Shown here: positions 43,596 to 54,450 of the stretch, piece by piece | Numbering within the stretch: the stretch's first letter is position 1 | Layout of the letters: each line of letters starts with the position of its first letter | Source: Adenophora triphylla var. japonica | Taxonomy: Eukaryota; Streptophyta; Magnoliopsida; Asterales; Campanulaceae | NCBI GenBank assembly: GCA_022495995.1 | Contig: JAFEMH010003621.1 | Location: 180,001 to 244,000 of the forward strand | DNA: 64,000 nt | Reading direction: 5' to 3' | Position numbers and translations under genes: made by a program | Notes under the pieces: model-generated | What the model saw: the letters and a program-made list of their open reading frames with translations, nothing else | Told to the model about the DNA's origin: nothing | Database searches by the model: none

Positions 43596-43747
43596 GAAAC
43601 CAGGATTTTCCAAATTTCGGTTAAGGTATCCAATTATACTTTTCTCTTCTATTCGGTCCTCACCCTCTTCATCTAGCTCATCTCTTTTTCTCATTTTTGT
43701 TATAAAAATACAAAAAAAAAATTATCTTTCTATGTCCATTGTCCATC

Positions 43748-44289
43748 ATGGTTAACGTTGATTAGCCATTTACCGATAATATTACTCCCTTGCCTATTGT
43801 GGATTGGTCTAAACCGCCAATCTATGATGATTATCCTTAAAATTTAACTGAATTTTCATTTCGTCAATTCAAAAATGGTTTCCAGCCATGTTTCGAGAAT
43901 TGTGTGGGTTATTGTCAAATTTGTGCATATTATACATCTTTTTTTATGGGGGGAAAGTTCAAATGTTTTTCCTACACTTCCATTGAATTGGTCGAGAAGT
44001 ATTTTTGAGTATCTTAAGAGTGACAGTTATTACAAGGTTCCCTTTGATATCAACCCTTCAACTATTTCACTTTCTTGGTTCATCGAAAACATTGTTATTG
44101 ATAATTTCCTCAAAACTCGTTGGACCGATTGGATGGATGTAGTCACAAGGGAAATAAAATTCAAAGTTCTTCAAGGATATAAAAGAAAACATAAAGTGTT
44201 CATATTTTATCTCACAAGGAGGATCATCACAAATATTTCTGATGCAATGATCAAATTTCGAGGACGAATTTTCTTCAAGTGGGGGAGTA
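43748..44289 (+). pseudogene. TRIM internal region A, gag-like remnant
   Basis: The ATG at 43748 starts MVNVD followed by a stop. Beyond it the frame would give PFTDNITPLPIVDWSKPP. A second frame (43875-44285) contains FEYLKSDSYYKVPFDINPST and FIENIVIDNFLKTRWTDWM. The two copies in the window agree well at protein level in these blocks, so a coding ancestor is likely. I do not recognise the domain; position suggests Gag. The copy is inactivated by stops and one frame change. Confidence 0.55.
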
Positions 44290-44912
44290 TGATGCGGGAA
44301 CCAAGTGGCCGGCATTTGACAATATCAATAAAGTCATTCCAATTCTATGGAGTGTATCTCACAGTCCATTCATCCAATAATTACAAGCAATATATCATCG
44401 GAAATCTCTATCAATCTAGTTTCCAGAACACTTTTCGGATCATCATTTGGAATTTTCTAGAATAAGTTATGCAATTTTTATCAAGTGCTGCGCATGGGGA
44501 CTGGTTCATCCGAATTTTGTCAAGTCTATTGGTTTGCTTGTCTTTTAGTATTTCTATGTTTATCTTATCAACAATAATTGATTATTAGATTCATCCCTTA
44601 TGTATTTTGATCATTTTTAAGCTTGGAGGAATGTTCCAAGTATCTATAAATAGGCTAAGCATATCAATGTAAAGTAGAGTTGAATTTTGAGTTGATAAAA
44701 TTATAAAGTTGTGCTTAGTGCCTTCTTTTATTGTTCAGTATCTATTCGATGAATTCCGTTTAGTGGTGAACACACAATCCTGTATCTCTTCGGTGGATTC
44801 CGTTGAGTGGTGAGTTGTTTATGCCCTGTATTTTCAAGGTGGATTCCTTGGAGTGGTGAGCATTCTATCCGTTTTTATGTACTTTCCTTTCCGTTGCGCC
44901 TTTCCGGCATCA
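44290..44912 (+). repeat. TRIM-like LTR 2
   Basis: The LTR is 623 bp, from TGATGCGGGAACC to CCGGCATCA. Hairpins lie at 44742-44763 (one inner mismatch, A with C), 44786-44807 and 44832-44853 (two G-U type pairs replace Watson-Crick pairs). It is the most divergent of the three LTRs. Confidence 0.9.
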
Positions 44913-44914
44913 AG

Positions 44915-44927
44915 TGGTATCAGAGCT
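44915..44927 (+). other. Primer binding site of TRIM unit B
   Basis: TGGTATCAGAGCT is an almost exact Copia Met-tRNA site. Immediately after it the sequence is a patchwork (44927-44968). Confidence 0.88.
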
Positions 44928-45103
44928 CATCTCTTTTTCTCATGGGGACTGGTTCATCCGAATTTCGTTAAGGTATCCAATTATTCTTTTCTCTTCTATT
45001 CGGTCCTCACCCTCTTCATCTAGCTCATCTCTTTTTCTCATTTTTGTTATAAAAATACAAAAAAAAAAAGAAGAATATTATCTTTCTCTGTCCATTGTCC
45101 ATC

Positions 45104-45643
45104 ATGGTTAACGTTGTTTGGCCATTTACCGATAATATTACTCCCTTGCCCATTGTGGATTGGTCTAAACCACCAATCTACGATGATTATCCTCAAATTT
45201 TAACTGAATTTTCATTTCATCAATTAAAAAATGGTTCCCATCCATGTTTCGAGAAATTTGTGGGTTTTTGTCAAATTTGTGCATCTTATACATCTTTTTT
45301 TATGTGGAGAAAATTCAAATGTTTTTCCTACACTTTCATTGAATTGGTCGAGAAGTACTTTTGAGTATCTTAAGAGTGACAGTTTTTACAAGGATCCCTT
45401 TGATATCAACCCTTCAACTATTTCACTTTCTTGGTTCATCGAAAACATTGTTATTGATAATTTCCTCAAAACTCGTTGGACCGATTGGATGGATATCGTC
45501 ACAAGGGAAATAAAATTCAATGTTCTTCAAGGATATAAAAGAAAACTTCAAGTGTTCATATTTTATCTCACAAGGAGGATCATCACAAATATTTTTTGCA
45601 ATGATCAAAATTCGAGGACGAATTTTCTTCAAGTGGGGGAGTA
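45104..45643 (+). pseudogene. TRIM internal region B, gag-like remnant
   Basis: From ATG at 45104 the frame is open for 87 codons (MVNVVWPFTDNITPLP to ELVEKYF, stop 45362-45364) without the early stops of copy A. A paired cysteine motif YCQIC/FCQIC and aromatic residues follow the DWSKPPIYDDYP block. The second half (45231-45640) lies in another frame. It is more intact than copy A, with no family match from memory. Confidence 0.55.
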
Positions 45644-46290
45644 TGATGCAGGAACCAAGTGGTCGACATTTGACAATATCAATAAAGTCAGTCCAATTCT
45701 ATGGAGTGTATCTCACAGTCCACTCATCCAATAATTACAAGCAATATATCTTCGGAAAGCTCTCTCAATCTAGTTTCCAGAACACTTTTCAGATCATCAT
45801 TTGGAATTTTCTAGAATAAGTTATGCAATTTTTATCAATTGCTGCGCATGGGGACTGGTTCATCCGAATTTTGTCATGTCTATTGGTTTGCTTGTCTTTT
45901 AGTATTTCTATGTTTATCTTATCAACAATAATTGATTCTTAGGTTCATCCCTTATGTATTTTGATGATTTCTAAGCTTGGAGGAATGTTCCAAGTATCTA
46001 TAAATAGGCTAAGCATATCAATGTAAAGGGGAGTTGAATTTTGAGTTATTATAATTAATATAAAGATAGTTCTTTGTGCCTTCTTCCATTGTTCTTATCT
46101 ATTCGGTGGATTCTGTTTAGTGGCGAACATCCTTACTCTGTATCTCTTCGCTGGATTGCGTCGAGTGGTAAGTACTTATATGCCCTGTATCTTCAAGGTG
46201 GATTCCTTGAAGAGGTGAGCATGCCTATCCATTACTATTCTATATATCCGCTTTTATTTCTTTTGCTTCCGCTACGTTTTTCCGACATCA
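45644..46290 (+). repeat. TRIM-like LTR 3
   Basis: The LTR is 647 bp, from TGATGCAGGAACC to CCGACATCA. Hairpins lie at 46099-46120, 46144-46165 and 46191-46212. The middle one has inner stem CGC/GCG where LTR 1 has CGG/CCG, a compensating double change. Confidence 0.9.
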
Positions 46291-46450
46291 TATATCAACA
46301 GGTGTAGGTATAGGGTAGTAATATCTACTAGTAGAATGAAGAATTTGTGATTTATGAGTAGCTAATTTATTAATTTCTAATTGTTTTGTGAATTAATTTT
46401 CTAATTCACGCATATCTTAATCAATATAATCTTCATCTTAATATTTATTT
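46291..46450. other. AT-rich spacer
   Basis: No feature is recognised. Confidence 0.5.
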
Positions 46451-47045
46451 TGATTAATAACTTGAATTTGTTTATCTTTTAAATTAAGTTTTGTAATTTT
46501 TGGTTAAAAATTAATAAATTCATCTTTTGATTAAGAACTAAATGTAAAATCTTTAGCATTCATACTTGATGAAGGTTTAACTAATGGAATTTGAGTAGTT
46601 AGAACTTTTGGTTGTTATTGTAATTTTTGTATTTTTATATTTTCCATTTTGTTTTCTATTCTTTCTAATTGTTTATTCATTGTTTGAATATCAATTATAT
46701 ATATATTTTTCCATTTTATTTTATATTCTTTCTAATTGTTTATTCATTGATTAATAACTTAAATTTGTTTATCTTTTATATTAAGTTCTTGTAAATTTTT
46801 AGTTAAAAAATTTAAGGGTAAATTGCATTTTAGTTACCTAAGTTTGTCAAGATGTTTCAATTGGTTATGAATTTGCATTTGTTACAAGTTGGTATTGAGT
46901 TTGTCTTTTTGTTGCAATCAGGTGTAATTTTGGATGAATCGTTAAAAATCTAACGAATATCATAACATGTGCCGCTCACGTGAGTTAATTAAGGGCTACT
47001 TTGGTCTTTGTTATTGAAACATCATAATATTAACTTTATAATATA

Positions 47046-47332
47046 CTCCCTCCGTCCCATCAAAATTGATACTTATTTCCTTTTTGGTCCGTCCCACCAA
47101 AACTGATACTTCCCAAAATGGCAAGGAAATATTCACTATTTACCCCACTCATTCTCTCTCCTATTTCACTTTTACACTCACAACATTGTCTCTTCTAACT
47201 ATTCCTCCCACTCATTCTCTCTCCTATTTAATTTTCATACTCACAACATTTTCTTTCACTTTTTCTCTCTCTTACTTTTCCTTAATCCGCGTGCCCAAAA
47301 ATTTGGTCTCAGTTTTGATGGGACGGAGAGAG
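47046..47332. mobile_element. Stowaway-type MITE inside the MULE
   Basis: The ends are CTCCCTCCGTCCCATCAAAA and TTTTGATGGGACGGAGAGAG, with TA on each side (47044-47045, 47333-47334). It contains CACTCATTCTCTCTCCTATTT in two copies (written here as CACTCATTCTCTCTCC). Confidence 0.92.
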
Positions 47333-47439
47333 TACAATATATCTTGAAACATCATAATATTAATCTTTAAAAACATCATAATTAGTGTTTATACAATTAA
47401 TAATAATAAAAAAAGCAAAATAAAAAAACAGTAATGGCC

Positions 47440-48010
47440 ATCATCACCGTGTCCACCACCATCGTCCCCCACCTATAAAGCACCATCATCGTTATCCATT
47501 ATTCATTTCCAACCATCATTAAAAACAAGTTTGGCAGTAAGGAAAATCGAACTCAAGATCAATATCAACAAATTCAAATAACAAAAAGGAAAAAAAATCA
47601 AGAACCTATATCAATAAAGAAATAAAGTCAAGAACCAGATCTGGTTTCCGATCAGCTATAAATAAAAGTTAAATCCAGATCTTAGAAAAGATCACGTCCA
47701 ATATGTTGCTTCTTCATCCACTTGTAATTCTCGCTATTGTAGGCAAGCTTTGATTTTGGTGGACTGTGTTGTGGTGAGATCCGGGAAGAGAGAGAAAGGT
47801 TTTCTTGGTGACAGACTTGATTTAAGAGAGTAGATGGGGATTGAGGCATTTGATTCAAGAGGGACGTCGTTTGCGACAAAGTTTGAGATGGGGCAGGGCC
47901 GCCGTGCCGGCGAGAGTGGAGTGACGGGGAAAATGATGGGAGGGGATTGGGATCATGAACTGGGTTGGATAGGGTTTTAATTGGGTGCTGGGGGTCAAAT
48001 TCGATGGAAA
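47440..48010 (-). other. Possible captured gene fragment in the MULE
   Basis: This part is clearly less AT-rich than its surroundings, with CACCACCATCG and GGCCGCCGTGCCGGCGAG strings. A 118-codon minus frame (48038-47682) is Ser/Pro/His-rich without a recognised domain. Pack-MULE capture is a reasonable explanation, but no source gene can be named. Confidence 0.4.
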
Positions 48011-48393
48011 ATATCAAAATAGCCCTTAAGTAATTCACGTGAGCGGCACATGTTATACTATTCGTTAAATTTTTAACGGGTAATCCAAAATTACACCTGA
48101 TTGCAACAAAAAGACAAACTCAATAACCAACTTGTAACAAATGCAAATTCGATAACCAATTGAAACATCTCGACAAACTCAGGTAGCTAAAATGCAATTT
48201 GCCCAAAAATTAATAAATTCATCTTGTGATTTAGAACTAAATGTAAAATTTTTAGGATCAATACTTAATGAAGGTTTAACTAATGGAATTTGAATAGTTA
48301 GAACTTTTGATTGTTTTGTGATTTTTGTATTTTTGTATTTTACATTTTATCTTCTATTCTTTTTAATTGTTTATTCATTGTTTGCATATCAAT

Positions 48394-48873
<480 letters not shown>

Positions 48874-48875
48874 TA

Positions 48876-49285
48876 TATATTTGAAGTTGGTGAGGTTGTC
48901 ATTTCGTCGTTTTATACTTTTTGATCCGTGCACTAAACTAATCGATCTAGCTATATTATAACTTACAAGCTGGCAACGTTGTCATATTTTTATTTTATTG
49001 TTTTGGTTATGCATAAGCGCGCTTATTAAAGTATCAGCCAAACAGAATTTATAAAATGGTTGAGGAACAAATCCACCTGATATTATGCCAAGCAAGCTCT
49101 TGCTTTTTGGTTAATTTTTTAAGATCCCCAATTTTCATGTTCATTTTCATTTTTTAAGACCCTCAATTTTGTTTTTTATTTTAAAATAAGTGTTGTGTAT
49201 TCTCTTTTAAATGATCTAAAACAACTGTCTTAGATTCTCTTCTGGATATTATAAATGACCGATAATTTTTGTTTTTAAAAATCTA
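48876..49285. other. AT-rich spacer
   Basis: No gene or element is recognised. Confidence 0.5.
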
Positions 49286-49522
49286 GGTCAAATTACATTT
49301 ATCTCCTCAAAATATTCACCAAATTTCACTTTGTAAACAGTTTGAAAAGTGGGTATATTTGATACTTTATTTTCTAATTCGTCCTACTTTAACCCCGATT
49401 AAGTCATGCAAGCAGCAAAATGGGGCAATTTCAAAATTAAAGTATCAAACTTTTCAAACTGAAAAAACTGGGATGCAAAGTAGGATTTGGTGGATATTTT
49501 GAACGGTAAATATAATTTGGCC
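49286..49522. mobile_element. Inverted-repeat MITE, family undetermined
   Basis: The arms 49286-49370 and 49440-49522 are imperfect reverse complements (GGTCAAATTACATTTA against GGCCAAATTATATTTA, and so on), with a short centre. No convincing target duplication was found. Confidence 0.65.
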
Positions 49523-49812
49523 TAAATTCTAAGACTAACTTATCTTTGCAAAATTTTATGGGCTCAAATATTGTTAAACATTTATATTCACTAGTTATTT
49601 TAATAGGGTCAAATTGGTTTATTTTTACTGTGTGCAAATTATATGTAACACTTATTTAAGATCAAAATGAGGAAGGGTTAAATGGGTAATGCTCTCTTAT
49701 ACTGTTATGATTGAAGTTTTAAATCATCCTTCAAAACATTGTTACCACTGAATGGCCTAGGTTTAAATCTTGTTAGCTTCATGTTTTTTCTAAATTATTT
49801 TTCACAAAATCA
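49523..49812. other. AT-rich spacer
   Basis: Nothing is recognised. Confidence 0.5.
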
Positions 49813-50224
49813 GGGGAGAAACGCGTTTCTCCGTCGCTTCTGGAGAAACGGGGCTTGTTTTGTCGCGCGACATACTTAGCCACCACAACTGGATATCTTT
49901 TCCAAAGCTTCTGGATATCCAGAAGCTTTGGAAAGGATATCCAGAAGCTTTGGAAAGGATATCCAGAAACCAAATATTTTTTGGCTATCCTTTCCAAAGC
50001 TTCGGATATCCATATTCAATGTTCTCGATATCCAGAAGCTTTGGAAAGGATATCCAGAAAAAATATTTGATTTCTGGATATCCTTTCCAAAGCTTCTGGA
50101 TATCTTTTCCAAAGCTTCTGGATATCCAGAAGCTGATGAAAGTATATCCAGAAACTGGCTTATTATGTCACGCGACAAAACAAGCCCCGTTTCTCCAGAA
50201 GCACGGAAAAATGCGTTTCTCCCC
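49813..50224. mobile_element. Palindrome-rich foldback element
   Basis: The 412-bp unit has about 61-bp inverted ends (49813-49873 and 50164-50224) that start GGGGAGAAACGC and end at TGTCGCGCGACATA. The left end itself contains the perfect palindrome GGAGAAACGCGTTTCTCC (49815-49832). The interior consists of about eight copies, in both orientations, of a 22-bp unit joining AAAGCTTCTGG to the palindrome GGATATCC. The whole can fold into a long branched hairpin. No target duplication is clear and no coding function is likely. Confidence 0.8.
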
Positions 50225-51758
50225 AGACCGACTCATTATTTTTAGCTTCTAATAAATGAACACTTTTTTCAGAGTCTTACTTTAATTCATTTGATCATCA
50301 CTTTAATTATTATAAATAGTGTTTATTTAATATTCAAATTGATTTTTTTTTGCCTCTATTGTGATAAACGTTTTTTTTTAGAAAAAAAATCATATATATT
50401 GGATTCGTTTGACCATCACTTTAATCGTCATAAATGATTTTTATTCACTATTTACTATTTTTTTTCATCATTTATTGTTTGTAAAAAAAAACTTCAAATT
50501 ATATAAGAAATAAATTTCTCTTTTAAGAATAACTAGTGAGTAACCCGTCGAGATTCGACAGGCATATTAAGGCTATTATTACTTATTACTATAATCTGTA
50601 ATTTCATTTTAATAAACGAAAACTATATGTTAGGTTTATATCCAACAATAAAAAAGTTTGACGATCATTTTGGGACAGAGGGAGTATCCTGTACACACAG
50701 AAAATTACATTACTACATTCAGACTAACTCTATTTAGCCTATATGTGTTGGGATGGCCAAGCATATTTTGATCACATAAATCTATTTTTATTATAAAAAT
50801 AAAAATTTGTGTACACTTGATCACCGATTTTTTAAAAGATGGAGAAGATATAATTTACACAAACTTGCGTAATGATTTGAGCTTATAAAATTTACACAAA
50901 CTTGCTCACAAAATTATCTTTGACAAACAGTAGTTTGGTATGCTATTTTGTCTGTCAATTATATAGTCATTAATTAAATGAATCAAATATTAATCAATTT
51001 ATAGTAGGATAACAATTCAATTATCAAATTATTATTAGTCAAGAGCATATTTGAAATAAATGTCCAAAAAGTTTTGAAATTTGGTCTTGATCAACATCAA
51101 ATTTGAAATTTTTTTGGACATCCATTATGGGACGGAGGAAGTATTTTCCATTATTGTATGCATAAACTTTATTTGCCAGGAGAGCATAACATTGTTTAGC
51201 AAATCAAGTACGCATTCAAATGCATAAACATAATGAGTTCTCAAGTTATAGCTTAACAATGAGAAGTTCCATCTATTCTTTGGTAAAACAATTTTGAGAT
51301 CAAATTTTTTGATTCCATAAATCCACTAAAAAATAAAAATGTTAAATAGGATCATGAATTTAGTTGTCCATGCTGATCCTGATGACCTTAGAAAGGGTGA
51401 GTTTCATCTTCTTCATGATAAAATCAATTTCATTTCCGTCTACCTTGATTCAAATTCAATTGTTGTTTTGGGAGCATTTTTGCTAATTAGTGATGATAGT
51501 TTCAGTTAGCCGATCAACAGATTCGAAAGAAATCACATAAATTTTCTTTTTGCAACCGAATGAGTATTTCAGAATATGCTTTCCTTATTTTTGCCCAATA
51601 GTACTTAAGTTTCTTAATAATAACCATCATTTCCTGTAGTTCTATGTAAAAGACAAAAGTTTCGTTATTTTCTTCATCTTTACTCTTTATACAAACTTCA
51701 ATTGACCCAAAATTTCAAAAGTTTGATGCAGAATTTGTAAAGAAAACAAAGTAGCATA
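50225..51758. other. AT-rich region with Stowaway debris
   Basis: No gene is supported. Isolated Stowaway right ends (GGGACAGAGGGAGTA near 50672-50686; GGGACGGAGGAAGTA near 51129-51143) lack intact left ends. Confidence 0.55.
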
Positions 51759-51833
51759 CTACCTCCGTTCCAAGTGACACTTTTAATTATAAGGAAAAGA
51801 ACACAATAAACATTTATTTTGGGACGGATGGAG
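51759..51833. mobile_element. Miniature Stowaway-type MITE (75 bp)
   Basis: It reads CTACCTCCGTTCCAAG to TTTGGGACGGATGGAG with TA on both sides (51757-51758, 51834-51835). It is unusually short. Confidence 0.75.
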
Positions 51834-51835
51834 TA

Positions 51836-52546
51836 ATACAGTTGAGTTATTCAAGATATTTTTTTTTTCAAACATTTAACGTCTGTAAGGGGTTAACTAA
51901 TGTGGGATTGATAAAGTGAGTTTCTTGGTGAGGCAAAACCACATGTTATTTAACAAAGAAGAAAACTATATCGTTTTTGCGAGAAAATAATTGAATTTGA
52001 TCTTTGATCATATTTTTAAATTACGAAACTTGTCCTAAGAAACACAAAGACAACCTGGTAAAATTTGTGTAAACTTTTTTCTAATCTTATTGTTTCCCTT
52101 ATTTGTAGAGGGTAAGATATCCTAAGCATTTTCTTATACAAGCATGTCTCTTCTAAAATGAAACTTCTAACTCGAATTCCTAATATAAATTGTTATCAAA
52201 AACTACTTTTTAAAGATGGATATTAATACAAGTTGGATATTACATAAAACATCTTGAATATTATAAAAAATTACTTTTTTATATATTTATCTGTCAAATA
52301 ACCGATAAATGCATTTATCTCGTCAAATAACCGATAATGCATTTATCGCTATAAACAACTGATATTAATAAAAAAAATCAAACACAAAATACTCTTTATA
52401 AAACAGATAAATGAATTTATCAGTTGTTTGATCATTTATCAATTATAAACAACTGATAATTGCATTATTAGTTATTTTAACTGAAAACTAAAAAAAATAT
52501 AAAAAAATAAAAAGAAAAGTAATTTTTTGTATATCACAACTTACAT

Positions 52547-52578
<32 letters not shown>

Positions 52579-53127
52579 TAAATATCATCTTTTTGAGATA
52601 GTTTTTGATAAAAACTCAAAAAAAAAATAAAAATGACACCCACAAAAATTGTTTACGTAATTTGTCAAATACGTGCCAAGCGAAACACCATTGTTATTTT
52701 TGATGAAATTGTGAGACAATATTCCAATATATACATAGGTTATTTATATTAAATAGGGGCGTAATTCTAATAAACTGGATTTCCACCTCCCTTGAATTTT
52801 TGCAAAATTGATTTGACCTATCAAAATTTAAAACAAAAGTTGAAGTATCGCACTTACTAAAAAAAATCCGCTCAAATTTCTCTCAAACCAAAATAGTGAC
52901 CTAATTTATTTCTTTCAAGCTTTTTTTATATAAATGTAATAAATGCAGAGATTATGACACCACAATAACCTCATAACTATAAAATCAAATGACATATCTA
53001 CCCATATCTCTCACAATTACATCAACTAAAAAATCCATCATTAACACACTATCCAACTCTTAACCAAATGACATATTCTACCAATTTCTCTCTTTAACTA
53101 TTTTTTAAACTCAAACAATAATACTAT
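51836..53127. other. AT-rich region, no gene seen
   Basis: It contains a GATAAATGCATTTATC-type short palindromic repeat zone at about 52300-52460 and a poly-T run at about 52549-52577. Nothing else is recognised. Confidence 0.55.
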
Positions 53128-53490
53128 AATTACCTATAAAAATGTGAATATAAGAAATGTTTTTATACCGTAAGTTCAAAATTTAGTTAAAGTGTCTTAA
53201 GTGAACTGAAATTTCAAGGAGAATTGGTGTTCACTTTTATTTGATATATTTGTCAATAAAATATATTCATTATTTATTATTTATTTACTTATTTATTGAT
53301 TTTCTTTGTTTATAATATATATATGTATATATATATATATACATATATATACATATATATACATATATATACATATATATGTACATATATATATATACAT
53401 ATATATGTATATATATATATATATAAATATATGTATATACATATATATGTATATACATATTATATGTATATACATATATGTATATATGTA

Positions 53491-53522
<32 letters not shown>

Positions 53523-53565
53523 CATATACATATACATATATACATATATGTATATACATATATGT

Positions 53566-53607
<42 letters not shown>

Positions 53608-53713
53608 GTATACATATATATATATATATATATACATATGTATACATATATACATATACAAATACATATATATACATATACATATATATATATACATATA
53701 TATATACATATAC

Positions 53714-53746
<33 letters not shown>

Positions 53747-53765
53747 CATATACATATATATATAC

Positions 53766-53828
<63 letters not shown>

Positions 53829-53835
53829 TATATAC

Positions 53836-53866
<31 letters not shown>

Positions 53867-53917
53867 CATATATATATACATATATACATATATATATATA
53901 TACATATATATATATAC

Positions 53918-54004
<87 letters not shown>

Positions 54005-54017
54005 TATATATATATAC

Positions 54018-54080
<63 letters not shown>

Positions 54081-54125
54081 CATATATATATACATATATA
54101 CATATATATATATATACATATATAT

Positions 54126-54217
<92 letters not shown>

Positions 54218-54450
54218 GCAGATTCTAAATAAAACTTGCTTAAATTAAAGGGAAGCAAATAAACTTTTTTCCTATGAAAATGTGAATGTAATGAATCTTT
54301 TCTCATTGGTTAGAAGTTTGTCCTTAATTTATTTTTCATATTTCATATGTAATTTGTAAGTTTGAAGTTTAGTTAATGTGTCTTAAGTTAATTGAAATTT
54401 CGAGGAACATTGTTTTTAACTTTTATTTATGATATCTATGTTTGCAAAAT
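53128..54450. repeat. Direct duplication flanking a long microsatellite
   Basis: 53128-53275 and about 54270-54450 share CCTATAAAAATGTGAAT-like, GTTTAGTTAATGTGTCTTAAGT-like and TGAAATTTC...GA blocks in the same order, at roughly 75-80% identity by eye. The repeat array lies exactly between them. Confidence 0.7.
53318..54218. repeat. Compound TATA/CATA/TGTA microsatellite, about 0.9 kb
   Basis: It is almost purely alternating purine-pyrimidine: (TA)n interspersed with CATATA and GTATA units. Frames of 240-340 codons on both strands encode only Tyr/Ile/His/Met and are artefacts. Such sequence can form cruciforms and is prone to assembly collapse. Confidence 0.95.

Larger units (their letters stand above)
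42989..46290 (+). mobile_element. TRIM/LARD-like element in tandem (LTR-int-LTR-int-LTR)
   Basis: Three LTRs (42989-43579 lacking its first 50-55 bp, 44290-44912, 45644-46290) alternate with two internal regions (43580-44289, 44913-45643). Each internal region begins with a Met-tRNA primer site and ends with an AAGTGGGGGAGTA polypurine tract. One unit is about 1.35-2.0 kb, too small for pol, so it is non-autonomous. LTR1 and LTR3 resemble each other more than either does LTR2. A tandem of this form is expected from unequal LTR recombination. Right flank TATAT cannot be checked against a left flank because the left edge is scrambled. Confidence 0.88.
46816..48204. mobile_element. Mutator-like (MULE-type) non-autonomous element
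   Basis: Long terminal inverted repeats of about 190 bp (46816-47005 and about 48015-48204) begin GGGTAAATTGCATTTTAG and GGGCAAATTGCATTTTAG. They are flanked by a 9-bp duplication, AAAATTTAA against AAAAATTAA. The 9-bp size and long inverted repeats fit Mutator-like elements. No transposase is present. It carries a Stowaway MITE (47046-47332) and a GC-richer segment (about 47440-48000) that may be captured host DNA. Confidence 0.85.

Noticed and set aside
49813..50224. microRNA precursor
   Set aside because: A long repetitive foldback with many equivalent arms; without small-RNA data a MITE-like foldback is the simpler call.
53285..54306. Reading frames of 237-337 codons on both strands
   Set aside because: They translate the TATA/CATA microsatellite into Tyr/Ile/His/Met strings; no gene.
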